Assembly (NCBI GenBank): GCA_947383005.1
Contig: CANDBT010000033.1
Span: 1-49,912 of the forward strand
Length of the DNA: 49,912 nt
Source: an uncultured bacterium
GTDB taxonomy: Bacteria; Bacillota; Clostridia; Lachnospirales; Lachnospiraceae
Reading direction: 5' to 3'
The notes under the pieces are model-generated. The model was not told the DNA's origin. It was given only the letters and a program-made list of their open reading frames with translations, and searched no databases. Shown piece after piece: positions 24,686 to 32,742 of the stretch. How positions within the stretch are numbered: position 1 is the stretch's first letter; the number at the start of each line of letters is the position of its first letter. Both the position numbers and the translations under genes were made by a program.

Positions 24686-25510
24686 ATGGTAGATAAATGG
24701 AGAATCACGATTCCGGAATTGACAGGAGATGACGTGAGAAACGCATATATCTATCTGCCGGAGTCTTATTTTGAAGATCCAGGTGTACGTTATCCTGTGC
24801 TTTATATGTTTGATGGGCATAATGTATTTTTTGATACAGATGCCACTTACGGCAAAAGCTGGGGGATGAAGGAATACATGGAAAGGACAGATACGCAGAT
24901 GATTATTGCTGCGGTAGAATGCAATCATAGCCCGGACCATGGGCGGCTCAGTGAATATTCTCCTTTTGATTTTCGGGAAAGAGGGTTTGGTGAAATCCAG
25001 GGCAGAGGGAAAATTACTATGGATTGGATGGTGAATACCTTCAAAGCGGGGATTGATAAGGAGTTCAGAACGCTGCCCGGGCGTGAGACTACGTTTATCG
25101 CAGGTAGCTCGATGGGGGGGCTGATGAGTCTCTATGCCGTTTTGGAATATAATTGGGTGTTTTCCCGGGCGGCGGCTTTATCGCCGTCGGTATGGCTGGC
25201 TCGCCGCCGGATTGAACAGATGATCCGCAATGCCAGATTGAATTCAAATACTGTTGTTTATATGGATTATGGTTCTGAAGAATTAACGAATCATGCCAAT
25301 ATGCTGCATCAATATGCCAATATTACTTCGCTTCTGATGGAGAAGAATGTACTGGTGGATAGTCGGATTGTTCCCGGGGGAACCCATTGTGAAGCTAGTT
25401 GGGAACGGCAGATTCCGTTTTTCATGAATACGCTGCTGTATGGCATGGAAATTGAGAATGGGTATAAAGAATCAGATTTGCAGCAGGAAAGCGGACAGTT
25501 GTCAAATTAA
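24686..25510 (+). CDS. Esterase D-like alpha/beta-hydrolase (first of cluster)
   Basis: The 274-residue cytoplasmic protein belongs to the esterase/enterochelin-esterase-like branch (YPVLYMFDGHNVFFD near residue 33). The nucleophile is Ser142 in GSSMGG, and the catalytic His is probably in PGGTHCEASW. There is no signal peptide. The ATG at 24686 is chosen because residues before it are not part of the fold; AAAGGA lies 11-12 bases upstream, a slightly long spacing. It is followed 33 bases later by another esterase gene and then an ATP-grasp gene, suggesting one pathway that makes or recycles an ester or amide. The substrate is unknown. Confidence 0.8.
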   Translation: MVDKWRITIPELTGDDVRNAYIYLPESYFEDPGVRYPVLYMFDGHNVFFDTDATYGKSWGMKEYMERTDTQMIIAAVECNHSPDHGRLSEYSPFDFRERGFGEIQGRGKITMDWMVNTFKAGIDKEFRTLPGRETTFIAGSSMGGLMSLYAVLEYNWVFSRAAALSPSVWLARRRIEQMIRNARLNSNTVVYMDYGSEELTNHANMLHQYANITSLLMEKNVLVDSRIVPGGTHCEASWERQIPFFMNTLLYGMEIENGYKESDLQQESGQLSN

Positions 25511-25543
25511 GAACACGCCGGTATCGGCGGGATTGGAGTGGCG

Positions 25544-26296
25544 ATGGAAGTACAGTATTATAAGCAGTACAGCTCTGTGCTGGAGCGGGATATGGAGTGC
25601 AAGGTCTATGGGCACGCTGGGCGTCCGGTTTTGTTTATCCCCTGTCAGGACGGGCGTTTTTACGATTTTGAGAATTTTAAAATGACCGATGTATGGGCGC
25701 CATGGATTGATTCCGGACAAGTGATGGTATTTTCTATTGATACAATAGATGCAGAAACCTGGTCCAATAAATTTGGCAATGCTGGCTGGCGGAGCTGGCG
25801 GTATGACCAGTGGATTCATTATATTGTGGATGAGTTTGTCCCATTTATGAGAGGGATGGCCAACGAGCGTAATGGATGGGAAGGGAATCCTGGCATATTG
25901 GTTTGTGGGTGCAGTCTGGGAGCAACGCATGCGGCTAATTTGTATTTCCGTTTTCCGGGGATTTTTGATCGCTTGATGGCGCTGAGTGGTATTTATACTG
26001 CTGATTATGGGTTCGGCGGGTATATGGATGATTTGTTGTATCTGAACTCCCCGGTGCATCATCTTCCCAACTTACCGTTGGATCATCCGTATATTGCCCA
26101 TTATAATCGAAATAGAGCGGTTATCTGTGTTGGGCAAGGGCCTTGGGAGATGCCGGATTCCACAAGAAAACTTCAGGAGATTTTAAACCAGAAGGGAATC
26201 CATGCCTGGGTGGATTATTGGGGATTGGACTGCGCACATGATTGGTGCTGGTGGTATAAGCAAGTAGTTTATTTCCTGCCATATTTGTTGGAATAG
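25544..26296 (+). CDS. Esterase-family alpha/beta-hydrolase (second of cluster)
   Basis: The 250-residue protein is of the same broad superfamily but different subfamily from its neighbour. It opens MEVQYYKQYSSVLERDMECKVYGHAG and has the nucleophile Ser124 in CGCSLGATHA, with a C-terminal DCAHDWCWW containing the probable catalytic His. It is rich in Trp and Tyr, suggesting an aromatic or glycosidic binding pocket. ATG at 25544 has GGAG 5 bases before it; the GTG at 25538 is a less likely start. It lies in the same direction, 33 bases after the first esterase and 68 bases before the ATP-grasp gene. Confidence 0.8.
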   Translation: MEVQYYKQYSSVLERDMECKVYGHAGRPVLFIPCQDGRFYDFENFKMTDVWAPWIDSGQVMVFSIDTIDAETWSNKFGNAGWRSWRYDQWIHYIVDEFVPFMRGMANERNGWEGNPGILVCGCSLGATHAANLYFRFPGIFDRLMALSGIYTADYGFGGYMDDLLYLNSPVHHLPNLPLDHPYIAHYNRNRAVICVGQGPWEMPDSTRKLQEILNQKGIHAWVDYWGLDCAHDWCWWYKQVVYFLPYLLE

Positions 26297-26364
26297 CTAT
26301 AAAGAATGCTGTCTGACAGTCGGATAAAAAGAAAAATCTGTGTGCATATGCGAAAGGAAAAATT

Positions 26365-27567
26365 ATGAAAAATCTTATTTTTATCTCTCCGAATTTCCCC
26401 ACAAACTATTGGCAGTTTTGCCGGGAATTGAAAAACAACGAGTTGAATGTATTGGGTATTGGAGATCAAGCCTATGACTTATTAACTCCGGAACTGAAAG
26501 ACAGTCTTACTGAGTATTACATGGTCGACAGCCTGGAAAATGAAGATGCCGTATACCGTGCCGTGGCTTTTTTTGCATTTAAATACGGCCGTATTGACTG
26601 GTTGGAATCTAATAACGAATATTGGCTGGAAAGAGATGCCAGACTGCGGACGGACTTCAATATCAAGAGCGGTTTTCAGGTGAAGGACATTCCCCGGATT
26701 AAGTATAAATCTAAAATGAAAGCTTATTATGAAAAGGCAGGTATTCCCACGGCCCGTTATCATTTGGTTGTGGATATGAAAGGATGCCTGGATTTTGCGG
26801 AAGAAGTGGGATATCCGATTGTGGCCAAGCCGGATAACGGCGTAGGGGCCTCCGATACCTGGAGAATTGAAAGTGAAGAGCAGCTTAAGGAGTTTTACCG
26901 CAGAAAAATACCTCATGTACCGTATATTATGGAAGAGTATGTGTATGCTGAGGTAAACTCTTACGATGCCATAATTGATTCACAAGGTAAGCCTATGTTT
27001 GAGACGGGCAATATTTCGCCGATTTCTATTATGGATATTGTGAACAATCAGGATAATTCCATTTACTATATTTTAAAAGAACTTTCGGAGGATACAAGAG
27101 CTGCCGGACGGGCTGTAGTTAAAAGTTTTGGCGTAAAGAGCCGCTTTATCCATTTTGAATTTTTCCGTCTGAACAGAGATCAGGAGGGGCTGGGAAAGAA
27201 AGGGGATATCGTGGGGCTGGAAGTAAATATGCGGCCTTGTGGTGGTTTTACCCCAGATATGATTAATTTTGCCCACAGTACCAATGTATATAAGATTTGG
27301 GCAGACATGATTGCTTATGACCGTTCTACGGTGCCGGTGGGCGAACATGCTTATTGTGCATTTGCCGGACGCCGCGACGGAAAGAATTTTGTCAGGAGCC
27401 ATGAAGAGATCATGGATAAGTACGGTGATCGGATGAGGATGGTGGAGCGTCTTCCGGATGTACTGTCTGGCGCTATGGGCAATCAGATGTATATGGCAGT
27501 ATTTGCTACAAACGCGGAATTGGAAGAGTTTTACAGAGACATACTGGACGTATGGAAAGAGGAATAA
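26365..27567 (+). CDS. ATP-grasp ligase of unknown substrate
   Basis: The 400-residue protein shows the ATP-grasp plan. A pre-ATP-grasp Rossmann-like part (LIFISPNFPTNYWQFCRELK) is followed by IKYKSKMKAYYEKAGIPTARYH, then the nucleotide-binding segment YPIVAKPDNGVGASDTWRI (residues about 150-170), and the metal/phosphate part VGLEVNMRPCGGFTPDMIN. Such enzymes join a carboxylate to an amine or thiol using ATP. The genetic link to two esterases suggests formation and hydrolysis of the same kind of bond, for example a peptide or cofactor conjugate. I cannot name the product. Confidence 0.82.
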   Translation: MKNLIFISPNFPTNYWQFCRELKNNELNVLGIGDQAYDLLTPELKDSLTEYYMVDSLENEDAVYRAVAFFAFKYGRIDWLESNNEYWLERDARLRTDFNIKSGFQVKDIPRIKYKSKMKAYYEKAGIPTARYHLVVDMKGCLDFAEEVGYPIVAKPDNGVGASDTWRIESEEQLKEFYRRKIPHVPYIMEEYVYAEVNSYDAIIDSQGKPMFETGNISPISIMDIVNNQDNSIYYILKELSEDTRAAGRAVVKSFGVKSRFIHFEFFRLNRDQEGLGKKGDIVGLEVNMRPCGGFTPDMINFAHSTNVYKIWADMIAYDRSTVPVGEHAYCAFAGRRDGKNFVRSHEEIMDKYGDRMRMVERLPDVLSGAMGNQMYMAVFATNAELEEFYRDILDVWKEE

Positions 27568-27624
27568 TAGTAAGGCAAAAGCCATATTAAAGGATTAGTT
27601 TGGAAAAGAATGGAGGGAATGGGA

Positions 27625-28143
27625 ATGAAAAATCCGGAGGTTACGATTACTATGGAAGATGGCGGCGTGATTCGTGCGGAGTTGTATCCGCAGACAGCGC
27701 CCAATACCGTGAGGAATTTTATCGATTTGGTAAAAAAAGGTTATTATGACGGATTGACTTTTCATCGGGTAATTGACGGTTTTATGATTCAGGGAGGATG
27801 TCCTCAGGGGAATGGCATGGGAGGACCAGGTTATTGTATCAAAGGGGAGTTTTCCCAGAACGGTTTTCCGAATGAGCTGAAGCATCTGGAAGGTGTGCTG
27901 TCCATGGCCCGTACCAATATGCCGGATTCTGCCGGCTCTCAGTTTTTTATCATGCACAAAGATGTCCCCAGTTTGGATGGGTTGTATGCAGCTTTTGGCA
28001 AAGTGGTCGAAGGGATGGAAGTAGTGGATCAAATTGCCAGGACGGCTACGGATTTCAGTGACAGGCCGTTGAAACCGCAGAGGATGCTTCGGGTTACGGT
28101 GGATACTTTCGGTGAAACATATGAGGCGCCGGAGATTGCGTGA
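27625..28143 (+). CDS. Peptidyl-prolyl cis-trans isomerase, cyclophilin type
   Basis: The 172-residue cytoplasmic cyclophilin speeds proline isomerisation during folding. Motifs FHRVIDGFMIQGGCPQGNGMGGPGY and MARTNMPDSAGSQFFIMHKD carry the active-site Arg, Phe, Met, Gln and His residues. The ATG at 27625 is chosen since GGAGGGA is 6 bases before it. The last codons and the TGA stop coincide with the left end of repeat D1 (GAGATTGCGTGAGGG), so the C-terminus seems to have been re-ended by repeat insertion. Confidence 0.92.
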   Translation: MKNPEVTITMEDGGVIRAELYPQTAPNTVRNFIDLVKKGYYDGLTFHRVIDGFMIQGGCPQGNGMGGPGYCIKGEFSQNGFPNELKHLEGVLSMARTNMPDSAGSQFFIMHKDVPSLDGLYAAFGKVVEGMEVVDQIARTATDFSDRPLKPQRMLRVTVDTFGETYEAPEIA

Positions 28144-28206
28144 GGGCAAAGCCCGGAGCAATCGGTTTTCATAGAGTGGCTGGCACAACATCAAAGGCCG
28201 CATGAA
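28132..28206 (+). repeat. Truncated module D copy D1
   Basis: From GATTGCGTGAGGGCAAAG to about TCAAAGGCCGCATGAAAG, this matches the last 75-80 bases of the tandem units at 33204-33610. AGATTGC pairs with GCAATCG and GGGC with GCCC. Its first bases lie inside the cyclophilin coding region and include its stop codon. It runs straight into module C3. Confidence 0.8.
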
Positions 28207-28250
28207 AGTCCCAGTGGCACTCGTTTAGCGCCGATCGAAGCGGAGTGGAG
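28207..28250 (+). repeat. Module C copy C3
   Basis: CCAGTGGCACTCGTTTAGCG followed by GAAGCGGAGTGGAG aligns with C2 at 23105-23150. The left arm of the hairpin is damaged. Its right end forms the GTGGAG ribosome binding site of the next gene. Confidence 0.65.
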
Positions 28251-28256
28251 AAATTT

Positions 28257-28964
28257 ATGGTTTGGGAACGGAGAATCTGGATAGATGGGGTTTGTTATCC
28301 GGTGGTGATTTCTGATGAACAGAAGGCCCTTCTTGCCGCGAAAGCAGCAGGGAGGGCTGTTGTTGGTTTGCTGCGGAAAAACGGAGAGCAGGAACTGACG
28401 GCAGCGAGGTATTTAGTGGAAACACTTGAGGCGGCAGATGAGCGGTATCTGGAACGGATAGTGCGGCGGCAGACAGGAAAGCCCTGGATTATAGGAGAAT
28501 CTGAGCGCCTTATACTCAGGGAATTTATGATGGGAGACGAAAAGCAGATTTTTCGGGAGGAAAATGACAGGGAGGATGACCAGGTTTTTTATATACCGCA
28601 AAAATTGGAAGCATATATTCGTCTGCAGTATGGGTTTTATGAGTATGGTTTGTGGGCTGTGGTCAGGAAGGAAGATAAGAAAATATTGGGAAAAGCCGGG
28701 ATTACAGCTTATGATCATGAAAGAGGGGGCTATATGCTGGCGTATCATATATTTTCGCCTTATCGCTGTCATGGCTACGGCCAGGAGGCCTGCCGCATTA
28801 TCCTGGATTATGTGAAGCAGGAAGGCGGAGGCCGGATTTATGCTCTGGCAGAAGCATCCAACAAGATTTCCGTTAGGCTGTTGGAAAAATTGGGGTTTCG
28901 GGCTATGGAGCAAAAATATAGCGGATCAGATTCATCGAGTATTCTTTTCGTTCGGAATTGCTGA
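28257..28964 (+). CDS. GNAT-family N-acetyltransferase
   Basis: The 235-residue protein has a GNAT domain in its C-terminal two thirds: RLILREFMMGDEKQIF opens it, VVRKEDKKILGKAGITAYD forms the central strands, and YRCHGYGQEACRIIL is the acetyl-CoA loop, followed by EASNKISVRLLEKLGFR. About 75 residues precede the domain and match nothing I know. The ATG at 28257 is chosen because GTGGAG, supplied by repeat C3, lies 6 bases upstream; GTG at 28245 would have no ribosome binding site. Its 3' end overlaps the convergent next gene by 62 bases. Confidence 0.82.
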   Translation: MVWERRIWIDGVCYPVVISDEQKALLAAKAAGRAVVGLLRKNGEQELTAARYLVETLEAADERYLERIVRRQTGKPWIIGESERLILREFMMGDEKQIFREENDREDDQVFYIPQKLEAYIRLQYGFYEYGLWAVVRKEDKKILGKAGITAYDHERGGYMLAYHIFSPYRCHGYGQEACRIILDYVKQEGGGRIYALAEASNKISVRLLEKLGFRAMEQKYSGSDSSSILFVRNC

Positions 28965-29628
28965 TGATACCTAACAGAGGAGGAGTGTGGCCCAGCCCGG
29001 CATTGGAAGCAAAGGCAGTACCGCTGATGTCTATAGCGTAAGCCCTTTTGGTCTGGTCTTCACCGGCAGCATAAAACAGGCGGTCTTTTACTAAAGCCAG
29101 TACGTCTGGAGGAAGTTCTGTTTCCAAGTCGACGTATCCGTTGAGGGCGGAAAAATGCTCGATGGTTGCCTGATCACCGATAATCACGTCCAGGTCTTTG
29201 GAAAATACCAAAGCGGATATTTTAGCCAGAGTAACATAGCTTAATTCTGTGGCATCATCACCATAAGTAATATATGAAGACTCCGCCGTGATGATTTCTT
29301 TTTTGCCAAGGTTTAAATATTGGGCAAAATCTTCTTCCAACAAACTTAGATTTATTTCCTGCTGTGAATAGCAGTTGATAATCATGCAGTGCATAACCGT
29401 ATTAAAAGTTCTGCTGTAAAGGGAAGTGGCCACTACCTGAAGGAGGAAGAGGGCAATAATTCCCAAAAACATATGAATCTTGTAGTATGCCCAAATATAC
29501 CAAACACGGTCTTTCCAGGTCATCGTTTTGAGTTTTTCCCACTCGCTCCGTCTAGGTGCGGGTTCCGGTTTGGGCGGCAGCTCCTGGGGATGTTCTTGCT
29601 GGTGCATAGATTCTTCAGTTATTTTCAT
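28903..29628 (-). CDS. Single-pass membrane protein of unknown function
   Basis: The 241-residue protein has a proline-rich cytoplasmic start (HPQELPPKPEPAPRR), one clear transmembrane segment (MFLGIIALFLLQVVATSLY, residues about 60-78) and an outside domain of about 160 residues with mixed strands and helices, rich in acidic residues. AAAGGA precedes the ATG at 29628 with 9-base spacing. It is divergent from the DUF624 gene, 129 bases away, and overlaps the acetyltransferase gene tail to tail. I do not recognise a family; solute sensing or envelope function would be a guess. Confidence 0.7.
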   Translation of the reverse strand: MKITEESMHQQEHPQELPPKPEPAPRRSEWEKLKTMTWKDRVWYIWAYYKIHMFLGIIALFLLQVVATSLYSRTFNTVMHCMIINCYSQQEINLSLLEEDFAQYLNLGKKEIITAESSYITYGDDATELSYVTLAKISALVFSKDLDVIIGDQATIEHFSALNGYVDLETELPPDVLALVKDRLFYAAGEDQTKRAYAIDISGTAFASNAGLGHTPPLLGIISNSERKEYSMNLIRYIFAP

Positions 29629-29709
29629 GGACTCAATCCTTTCTTTTGATGGAATACCTGTAAGTATACCATAAGATAAGGCAGAATAGGGCAAAAATTT
29701 AAAAATCTT

Positions 29710-29735
29710 ATGTACTCCTGGAGAGTACATTTTTA
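29710..29735 (+). terminator. Small terminator-like hairpin in the leader of the DUF624 gene
   Basis: ATGTACTC and GAGTACAT form an 8-bp stem followed by TTTTT, 22 bases before the start codon at 29758 and overlapping the divergent intergenic region. It could be an attenuator or a palindromic operator shared by both divergent genes. Confidence 0.45.
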
Positions 29736-29757
29736 CAAAAAAGGAGGAACGGAACAG

Positions 29758-30435
29758 ATGCTGTCCAATATTTTTAATTATGATAATCCAGTTTGGCGAT
29801 TTATAGGAAAGTTTTGTGATATATTGATTCTCAATGTTCTTTGGGTGTTATGCAGCATTCCCATTGTAACAATTGGTGCTTCTACTACGGCGGTATACTA
29901 TGTAACTTTGAAGTTGGTGCGGGATGAAGAAGGGCCGACAATTCGCTCTTTTTTTCGCTCGTTTAAAGAAAATTTTAAACAGGCTACCATTATTTGGCTT
30001 ATTTTGCTGGTGACAGGCTTGGTGATTGGATGTGATTTGTATTTTTTTCTGATGCTGCGCACAGGGGCTTCTATGTTTCGTACGGTTATGGTTGCCGTGT
30101 TTGGCGGTTTTGCATTAGTTTATTTGTTCATTGCCTTGTTTATTTTCCCTTTGCAGGCCCGTTTTTATAATCCCGTTAAGCGGACATTCTTCAACGCATT
30201 CTTTATTTCCGTGCGTCATATGCTGCATTCAATAGGATTGATTGGCATAGACATAGCGTTGCCTTTGCTGGCGTTGTTTTTCCTGCCAATCCTACAGCCG
30301 TTATTATTTATGTTTGGATTTCCGCTGTTGGCGTTTATCAATTCGTTTGCCATTGTAGGGATATTTGATAAATATATGCCTAAAGAGGCTGAGGAAGACG
30401 GTTTTTCGAAAAAGGATGTCACGGAAACGGAATAG
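29758..30435 (+). CDS. DUF624 (YesL-like) integral membrane protein
   Basis: The 225-residue protein has five hydrophobic segments and the typical DUF624 opening (MLSNIFNYDNPVWRFIGKFCDILILNVLWVLCSIPIVTIGASTTA), with FFRSFKENFKQATIIW after the second helix. Relatives such as YesL are often encoded with carbohydrate ABC transporters, but none is nearby here. AAGGAGGAACGG precedes the ATG. Its biochemical role is not established in the family as far as I know. Confidence 0.85.
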   Translation: MLSNIFNYDNPVWRFIGKFCDILILNVLWVLCSIPIVTIGASTTAVYYVTLKLVRDEEGPTIRSFFRSFKENFKQATIIWLILLVTGLVIGCDLYFFLMLRTGASMFRTVMVAVFGGFALVYLFIALFIFPLQARFYNPVKRTFFNAFFISVRHMLHSIGLIGIDIALPLLALFFLPILQPLLFMFGFPLLAFINSFAIVGIFDKYMPKEAEEDGFSKKDVTETE

Positions 30436-30609
30436 TGCCTGGATGGGAGAGAATGTTGCAATTTACCACAGCTCGTTTTATAGGGCGGCTGAACAATGCC
30501 AAAAGCTGCATGAATGTTTAGGAAAACGTTGATTAAAGCGTTTCCCGCGCCGGATTTGCGCTGCGAAGCAGCAGTTTCTCTGTAAAACCTGCGCGTCCGC
30601 CGGAGACTC

Positions 30610-30650
30610 TAAGAAAACGCTGTTACATTTAATGTAACAGCGTTTTCTTA
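30610..30650. terminator. Bidirectional terminator between DUF624 and GntR genes
   Basis: Twenty-base arms (TAAGAAAACGCTGTTACATT and its exact complement) are separated by one T, so about 18 pairs can form. Both strands end in TTTTCTTA. It lies 8 bases past the GntR stop. Between 30436 and 30609 there is a weaker hairpin (GGAAAACG/CGTTTCC) and no gene. Confidence 0.85.
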
Positions 30651-30657
30651 AAAATTA

Positions 30658-31329
30658 TCAATGTTCCTTGATGTTTTGTGAAACGGTAATCTGCTGATTG
30701 TCTATATGTTCACGCATGGCAGCTTTGGCTTCCGATACGTGGCATTCTTTTAATGCCTGAAGAATGTGGTCATGTTCAACCAGAAGGATTTGGTGTTTGG
30801 CAATATCTTTGATATATTCCAGCCGGTAACGGTACATTTGTTCCTGAAGATTGTTCAGGATTTGTACCAGGCGGATATTGCCAGTCCCCTGGTAAATGAC
30901 ATCATGGTAATGCTCATCGGTTTCGGCGATTTCCATAAAATCACCATTGTGGATGGCTTTTCGAAAAGCTTCTTGGGCTTTTTCAAGTTTTTCCAAATCT
31001 TCTTTTTCCATCCTCTGACAAGCTAGTTCGGTGGCTAATTCTTCCAGTGAACGACGGACTTCCAGCACTTCCCTCAAACTTTTTTCGGATATTTTAGCGA
31101 CTTCGGCTCCTTTTCTGGGAATCATTAGTACCAGTCCCTCTAACTCCAACTTGCGGATAGCTTCCCGGATAGGGGTGCGGCTGACACCTAAGCGTTCGGC
31201 CAATTGAATTTCCATCAGGCGTTCTCCCGGTTCCAGTTCCCCTTTTAAAATTGCCTGGCGCAGGGTGTTGAAAACTACGTCACGCAAGGGAAGATATTCG
31301 TTCATATTGACCTTTAATTCATTAATCAT
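30658..31329 (-). CDS. GntR-family regulator, FadR/FCD subfamily
   Basis: The 223-residue repressor has an N-terminal winged helix (residues about 12-78: LPLRDVVFNTLRQAILKGELEPGERLMEIQLAERLGVSRTPIREAIRKLE motif spread) and a C-terminal all-helical FCD ligand domain with the metal-binding Asp/His pattern (ETDEHYHDVI, EHDHILQAL, MREHIDNQ). FCD proteins usually sense small carboxylates. Its ATG overlaps the ispE stop by 4 bases, so it is translated with ispE. A TGTATACA palindrome at the operon promoter is a likely autoregulatory site. Confidence 0.88.
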   Translation of the reverse strand: MINELKVNMNEYLPLRDVVFNTLRQAILKGELEPGERLMEIQLAERLGVSRTPIREAIRKLELEGLVLMIPRKGAEVAKISEKSLREVLEVRRSLEELATELACQRMEKEDLEKLEKAQEAFRKAIHNGDFMEIAETDEHYHDVIYQGTGNIRLVQILNNLQEQMYRYRLEYIKDIAKHQILLVEHDHILQALKECHVSEAKAAMREHIDNQQITVSQNIKEH

Positions 31330-32243
31330 GATTGATTCTCCTTAGCACGTTCGAAAGAATTGATGTTGTAAAAATTTGTTAAGTACAATTGCTTTGCCAA
31401 TTTGGAGTCTGGTTCGGAACGGAAATGATCGTATGCTTTTTCTGCTGTTTTCAAGTCGGGAAAAAGACCGAATACCGTGGGGCCGCTTCCGCTCATCAGG
31501 GAGCCAATGGCTCCGTATTCCATCATTTTTTCTTTAATGGTGCGGATAATGGGATACTCTTTAATGGTCACGGTTTCCAATACGTTTCCCAATTTTCCGG
31601 CGATTTGACGGATATCTTGTTTGCGTATGCCATCTAAAATCCCATCGATGTCCGGATGTTGCTCCGGTTTCAGCTCATTGGCATGAAGATTGGTATAGAC
31701 AAAACGGGTGGAGACGCTGATGCCTGGTTTAGCAATGAGGACATGGCATTGGGGAACGGGCGGAAGAGGAGTCAGAATTTCTCCAATCCCTTCGGACAAA
31801 GCGGTACCACGGAGAATACAGTAAGGGACATCGGCGCCGATTTTTACTCCGCGCTCCATCAATTGATTGATACTGAGCCCCAGCCGGAACATCTTATTGA
31901 TACCGAATAGAACAGCGGCAGCATCGGAGCTGCCTCCGGCCATGCCGGCAGATACAGGAATAAATTTGCGCAAGTGGATGGAAATGCCCTCGGTAATATG
32001 AAATTCTTTCATTAGCATATCGGCGGCGCGGTAGACCAAATTGTTTTCGTTAGTGGGAAGGTAAAAAAGGTTGGTTTCTACCCGGATGCCTGGTTCTTCT
32101 TCCCGTTTAAGGCCGATTCGGTCAAAAATGCCCACGGTCTGCATAATCATTCGGACTTGATGGTATCCGTCTTCTCTTTGGCGCAGAACATCCAGCCCTA
32201 AATTGATTTTTCCATAGGCTTTTAGTCCAAGGTGTTTGATCAT
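31326..32243 (-). CDS. ispE: 4-diphosphocytidyl-2-C-methyl-D-erythritol kinase
   Basis: The 305-residue GHMP kinase phosphorylates CDP-methylerythritol in the non-mevalonate isoprenoid pathway. KAYGKINLGLDVLRQREDGYHQV at the N-terminus, the ATP loop PVSAGMAGGSSDAAA (residues about 93-107) and the C-terminal MSGSGPTVFGLF are diagnostic. It is the first gene of a two-gene operon with a GntR regulator, with promoter and operator candidates at 32337-32377. Confidence 0.95.
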   Translation of the reverse strand: MIKHLGLKAYGKINLGLDVLRQREDGYHQVRMIMQTVGIFDRIGLKREEEPGIRVETNLFYLPTNENNLVYRAADMLMKEFHITEGISIHLRKFIPVSAGMAGGSSDAAAVLFGINKMFRLGLSINQLMERGVKIGADVPYCILRGTALSEGIGEILTPLPPVPQCHVLIAKPGISVSTRFVYTNLHANELKPEQHPDIDGILDGIRKQDIRQIAGKLGNVLETVTIKEYPIIRTIKEKMMEYGAIGSLMSGSGPTVFGLFPDLKTAEKAYDHFRSEPDSKLAKQLYLTNFYNINSFERAKENQS

Positions 32244-32336
32244 AATCGTTCTTCACTCCTAATCTTATAATCGTTGACGGCAAAGATTCTTGCTTTCATT
32301 CGTTTTAGTATGTTAATCAAAATGACTTGTGTACAT

Positions 32337-32377
32337 TGTATACAGTATATTATATCCATAAAATTCCGGATTCGCAA
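32337..32377 (-). promoter_or_regulatory. ispE-gntR promoter with TGTATACA operator
   Basis: On the minus strand TTGCGA (32372-32377) and TATAAT (32349-32354) are 17 bases apart. The palindrome TGTATACA (32337-32344) lies 4 bases past the -10 box, over the transcription start, where a bound repressor would block polymerase. GTATAC-centred palindromes are typical of FadR-subfamily GntR operators. Confidence 0.6.
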
Positions 32378-32478
32378 GTCCTTTTTGAAATCTTTTTAAA
32401 AGTTCTTTTCATTTGTTTTTTGAAGCTAATTTGTGAATCTTCCATAAAGATTTATGAATATTTGGCCCAAAATCCTAT

Positions 32479-32506
32479 TTGACATTCGAAAAAAAGAGTC
32501 TATAAT
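32479..32506 (+). promoter_or_regulatory. Strong promoter for glnB
   Basis: Perfect TTGACA (32479-32484) and perfect TATAAT (32501-32506) are separated by 16 bases. Transcription would start near 32513, giving a leader of about 230 bases before glnB. Confidence 0.75.
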
Positions 32507-32509
32507 ATG

Positions 32510-32600
32510 GCTTATCGGAGGAAAGCTTAGTAAGCGGGAAAGCTCCGATAAGCAGATCAAAGAACGAGGGCGTTCCGGTATAGGGATGTCCTCGTTTTTG
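32510..32600 (+). promoter_or_regulatory. glnB leader with hairpin and attenuator-type terminator
   Basis: GCTTATCGGAG (32510-32520) and CTCCGATAAGC (32543-32553) can form an 11-bp stem around a purine-rich loop. Next, AACGAGG (32563-32569) and CCTCGTT (32590-32596) with inner CGTTCC/GGGATG form a terminator followed by TTT. A competing hairpin GAACG/CGTTC could disrupt it. This suggests premature termination controlled by nitrogen status, possibly by an ANTAR protein or ligand; the class is not recognised. The remaining 140 bases before glnB show nothing more. Confidence 0.5.
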
Positions 32601-32742
32601 GCTTCATGGGTAGTTTTGAAGCAACAGCCCTTGATAGAAGGCAGAAAAGTCTATGGCCCGGGCCGCCGGTATCAAATGGGAAAACAGGGTATAAGATCGC
32701 TTAAGTTTAATTTATGATTGTCAGGAAAAGGAGGAGAGCCAC

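Noticed and set aside
32454-32717. 87-codon plus-strand reading frame in the glnB leader
   Set aside because: It begins before the -35 box of a consensus promoter, has no ribosome binding site and runs through a terminator hairpin.
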